Positions 63,758 through 64,000 of a stretch of DNA of 64,000 nt are shown one piece after another (the first letter of the stretch is position 1; each line of letters begins with the position of its first letter). The stretch is from Candidatus Melainabacteria bacterium. GTDB lineage: Bacteria > Cyanobacteriota > Vampirovibrionia > Obscuribacterales > Obscuribacteraceae. The notes beneath the pieces were generated by a model. It had not been told where the DNA came from and searched no databases. It saw only the letters and a program-made list of their open reading frames with translations. Both the position numbers and the translations under genes were made by a program. The stretch covers positions 558,001 to 622,000 of the forward strand of contig JADJWK010000002.1 of NCBI GenBank assembly GCA_016716405.1. The letters run 5' to 3'.

Positions 63758-64000
63758 ATGAGCACTGATCTGACCCTTTCCGAAGCCACTCTCGAGCGCC
63801 TGCCTCCGCAGTCGCTGGAGGCGGAGCAGGCTGTGCTCGGGGCCCTGCTCGTGAGCGGGGACGGGATCTCGCGGGTGGTGGATATTCTCGACCCCGAGTA
63901 TTTCTACCGCAAAGCCCACCAGGTCATCTATGCCGCCATGCTCGACCTCTACGAGGACAATGAGCCCATAGACATCGTCACGGTTTCGCAGTATCTCAAA
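63758..64000 (+). CDS. dnaB: Replicative DNA helicase DnaB, N-terminal part cut by window
   Basis: The first 81 residues show the DnaB N-terminal helical domain: LPPQSLEAEQAVLGALLVSG, then FYRKAHQVIYAAMLDL and DIVTVSQYLK. The ATPase domain lies beyond the window. The ATG at 63758 is chosen by family fit; an in-frame ATG at 63701 would add 19 residues. Confidence 0.93.
   Translation, partial: MSTDLTLSEATLERLPPQSLEAEQAVLGALLVSGDGISRVVDILDPEYFYRKAHQVIYAAMLDLYEDNEPIDIVTVSQYLK

Overview
The window is about 57-58% GC by eye and gene-dense. The lineage clue is the nusB-ftsY pair at 15981-18253. This NusB has the long N-terminal half and opening typical of cyanobacterial NusB, and nusB followed by ftsY is a cyanobacterial arrangement. 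GerMN and DUF2993 envelope proteins, a 7TM-HD (PgpH-type) protein and a diadenylate cyclase fit as well. There are no photosynthesis genes, and eukaryotic-type Ser/Thr kinases and TPR proteins are abundant. My best inference is a non-photosynthetic relative of Cyanobacteria (Vampirovibrionia/Melainabacteria, perhaps Obscuribacterales); no rRNA is present to confirm this.

Layout. 1-7000: the start of a glutamate-dehydrogenase-family gene with an altered catalytic lysine, a Ser/Thr kinase, an M50B-like membrane protein, a methyltransferase, a large Pro-rich protein and tRNA-Ser(GCT). 7073-19353: housekeeping genes (cdsA, yibE/F, ruvB, galE, a pgpH-like gene, rsmD, nusB, ftsY) plus a 409-aa protein made of MshEN-like repeats. 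19354-25508: an acyl-CoA synthetase, then a patch that looks like accessory DNA: a decayed nuclease/phosphatase-family remnant, an SGNH hydrolase, an orphan AbiEi-like (DUF6088) protein and an unusual palindromic repeat module. 25573-39602: the PLP cluster (MocR regulator, pdxS, pdxT) with 14-bp tandem arrays on both sides of pdxT, then serS, yraN, lysA, cdaA, pyrF, rpmE, envelope proteins, a response regulator and a TPR-RDD protein.

The most unusual part is 39733-48372. A secreted TPR protein gene is coupled through ATGA to an rpoB homologue. Downstream, in the same direction, are a two-TM VirB2/TrbC-like protein, a secreted protein and a protein resembling replication-relaxation winged-helix proteins, ending at a strong terminator. 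No rpoC, rplJ or rplL is nearby. The encoded beta subunit keeps catalytic-core residues but departs from near-universal bacterial motifs in the rifampicin-pocket/fork region, and it carries a long acidic C-terminal tail. It is either a second, specialised RNA polymerase beta subunit or a very divergent main one.

48405-64000: a Ser/Thr kinase whose C-terminal domain matches the repeats of the 409-aa protein, and a second copy of the palindromic repeat module. Then come TPR and beta-sandwich proteins, folC, a Nudix hydrolase, an alpha/beta hydrolase, a TPR/collagen-like membrane protein, an NlpC/P60-like secreted protein, a second acetyl-CoA-synthetase-type gene and the start of dnaB.

Starts were refined using Shine-Dalgarno matches and protein family starts, and several genes appear to use GTG or TTG. 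Residue positions are approximate unless a codon is cited.
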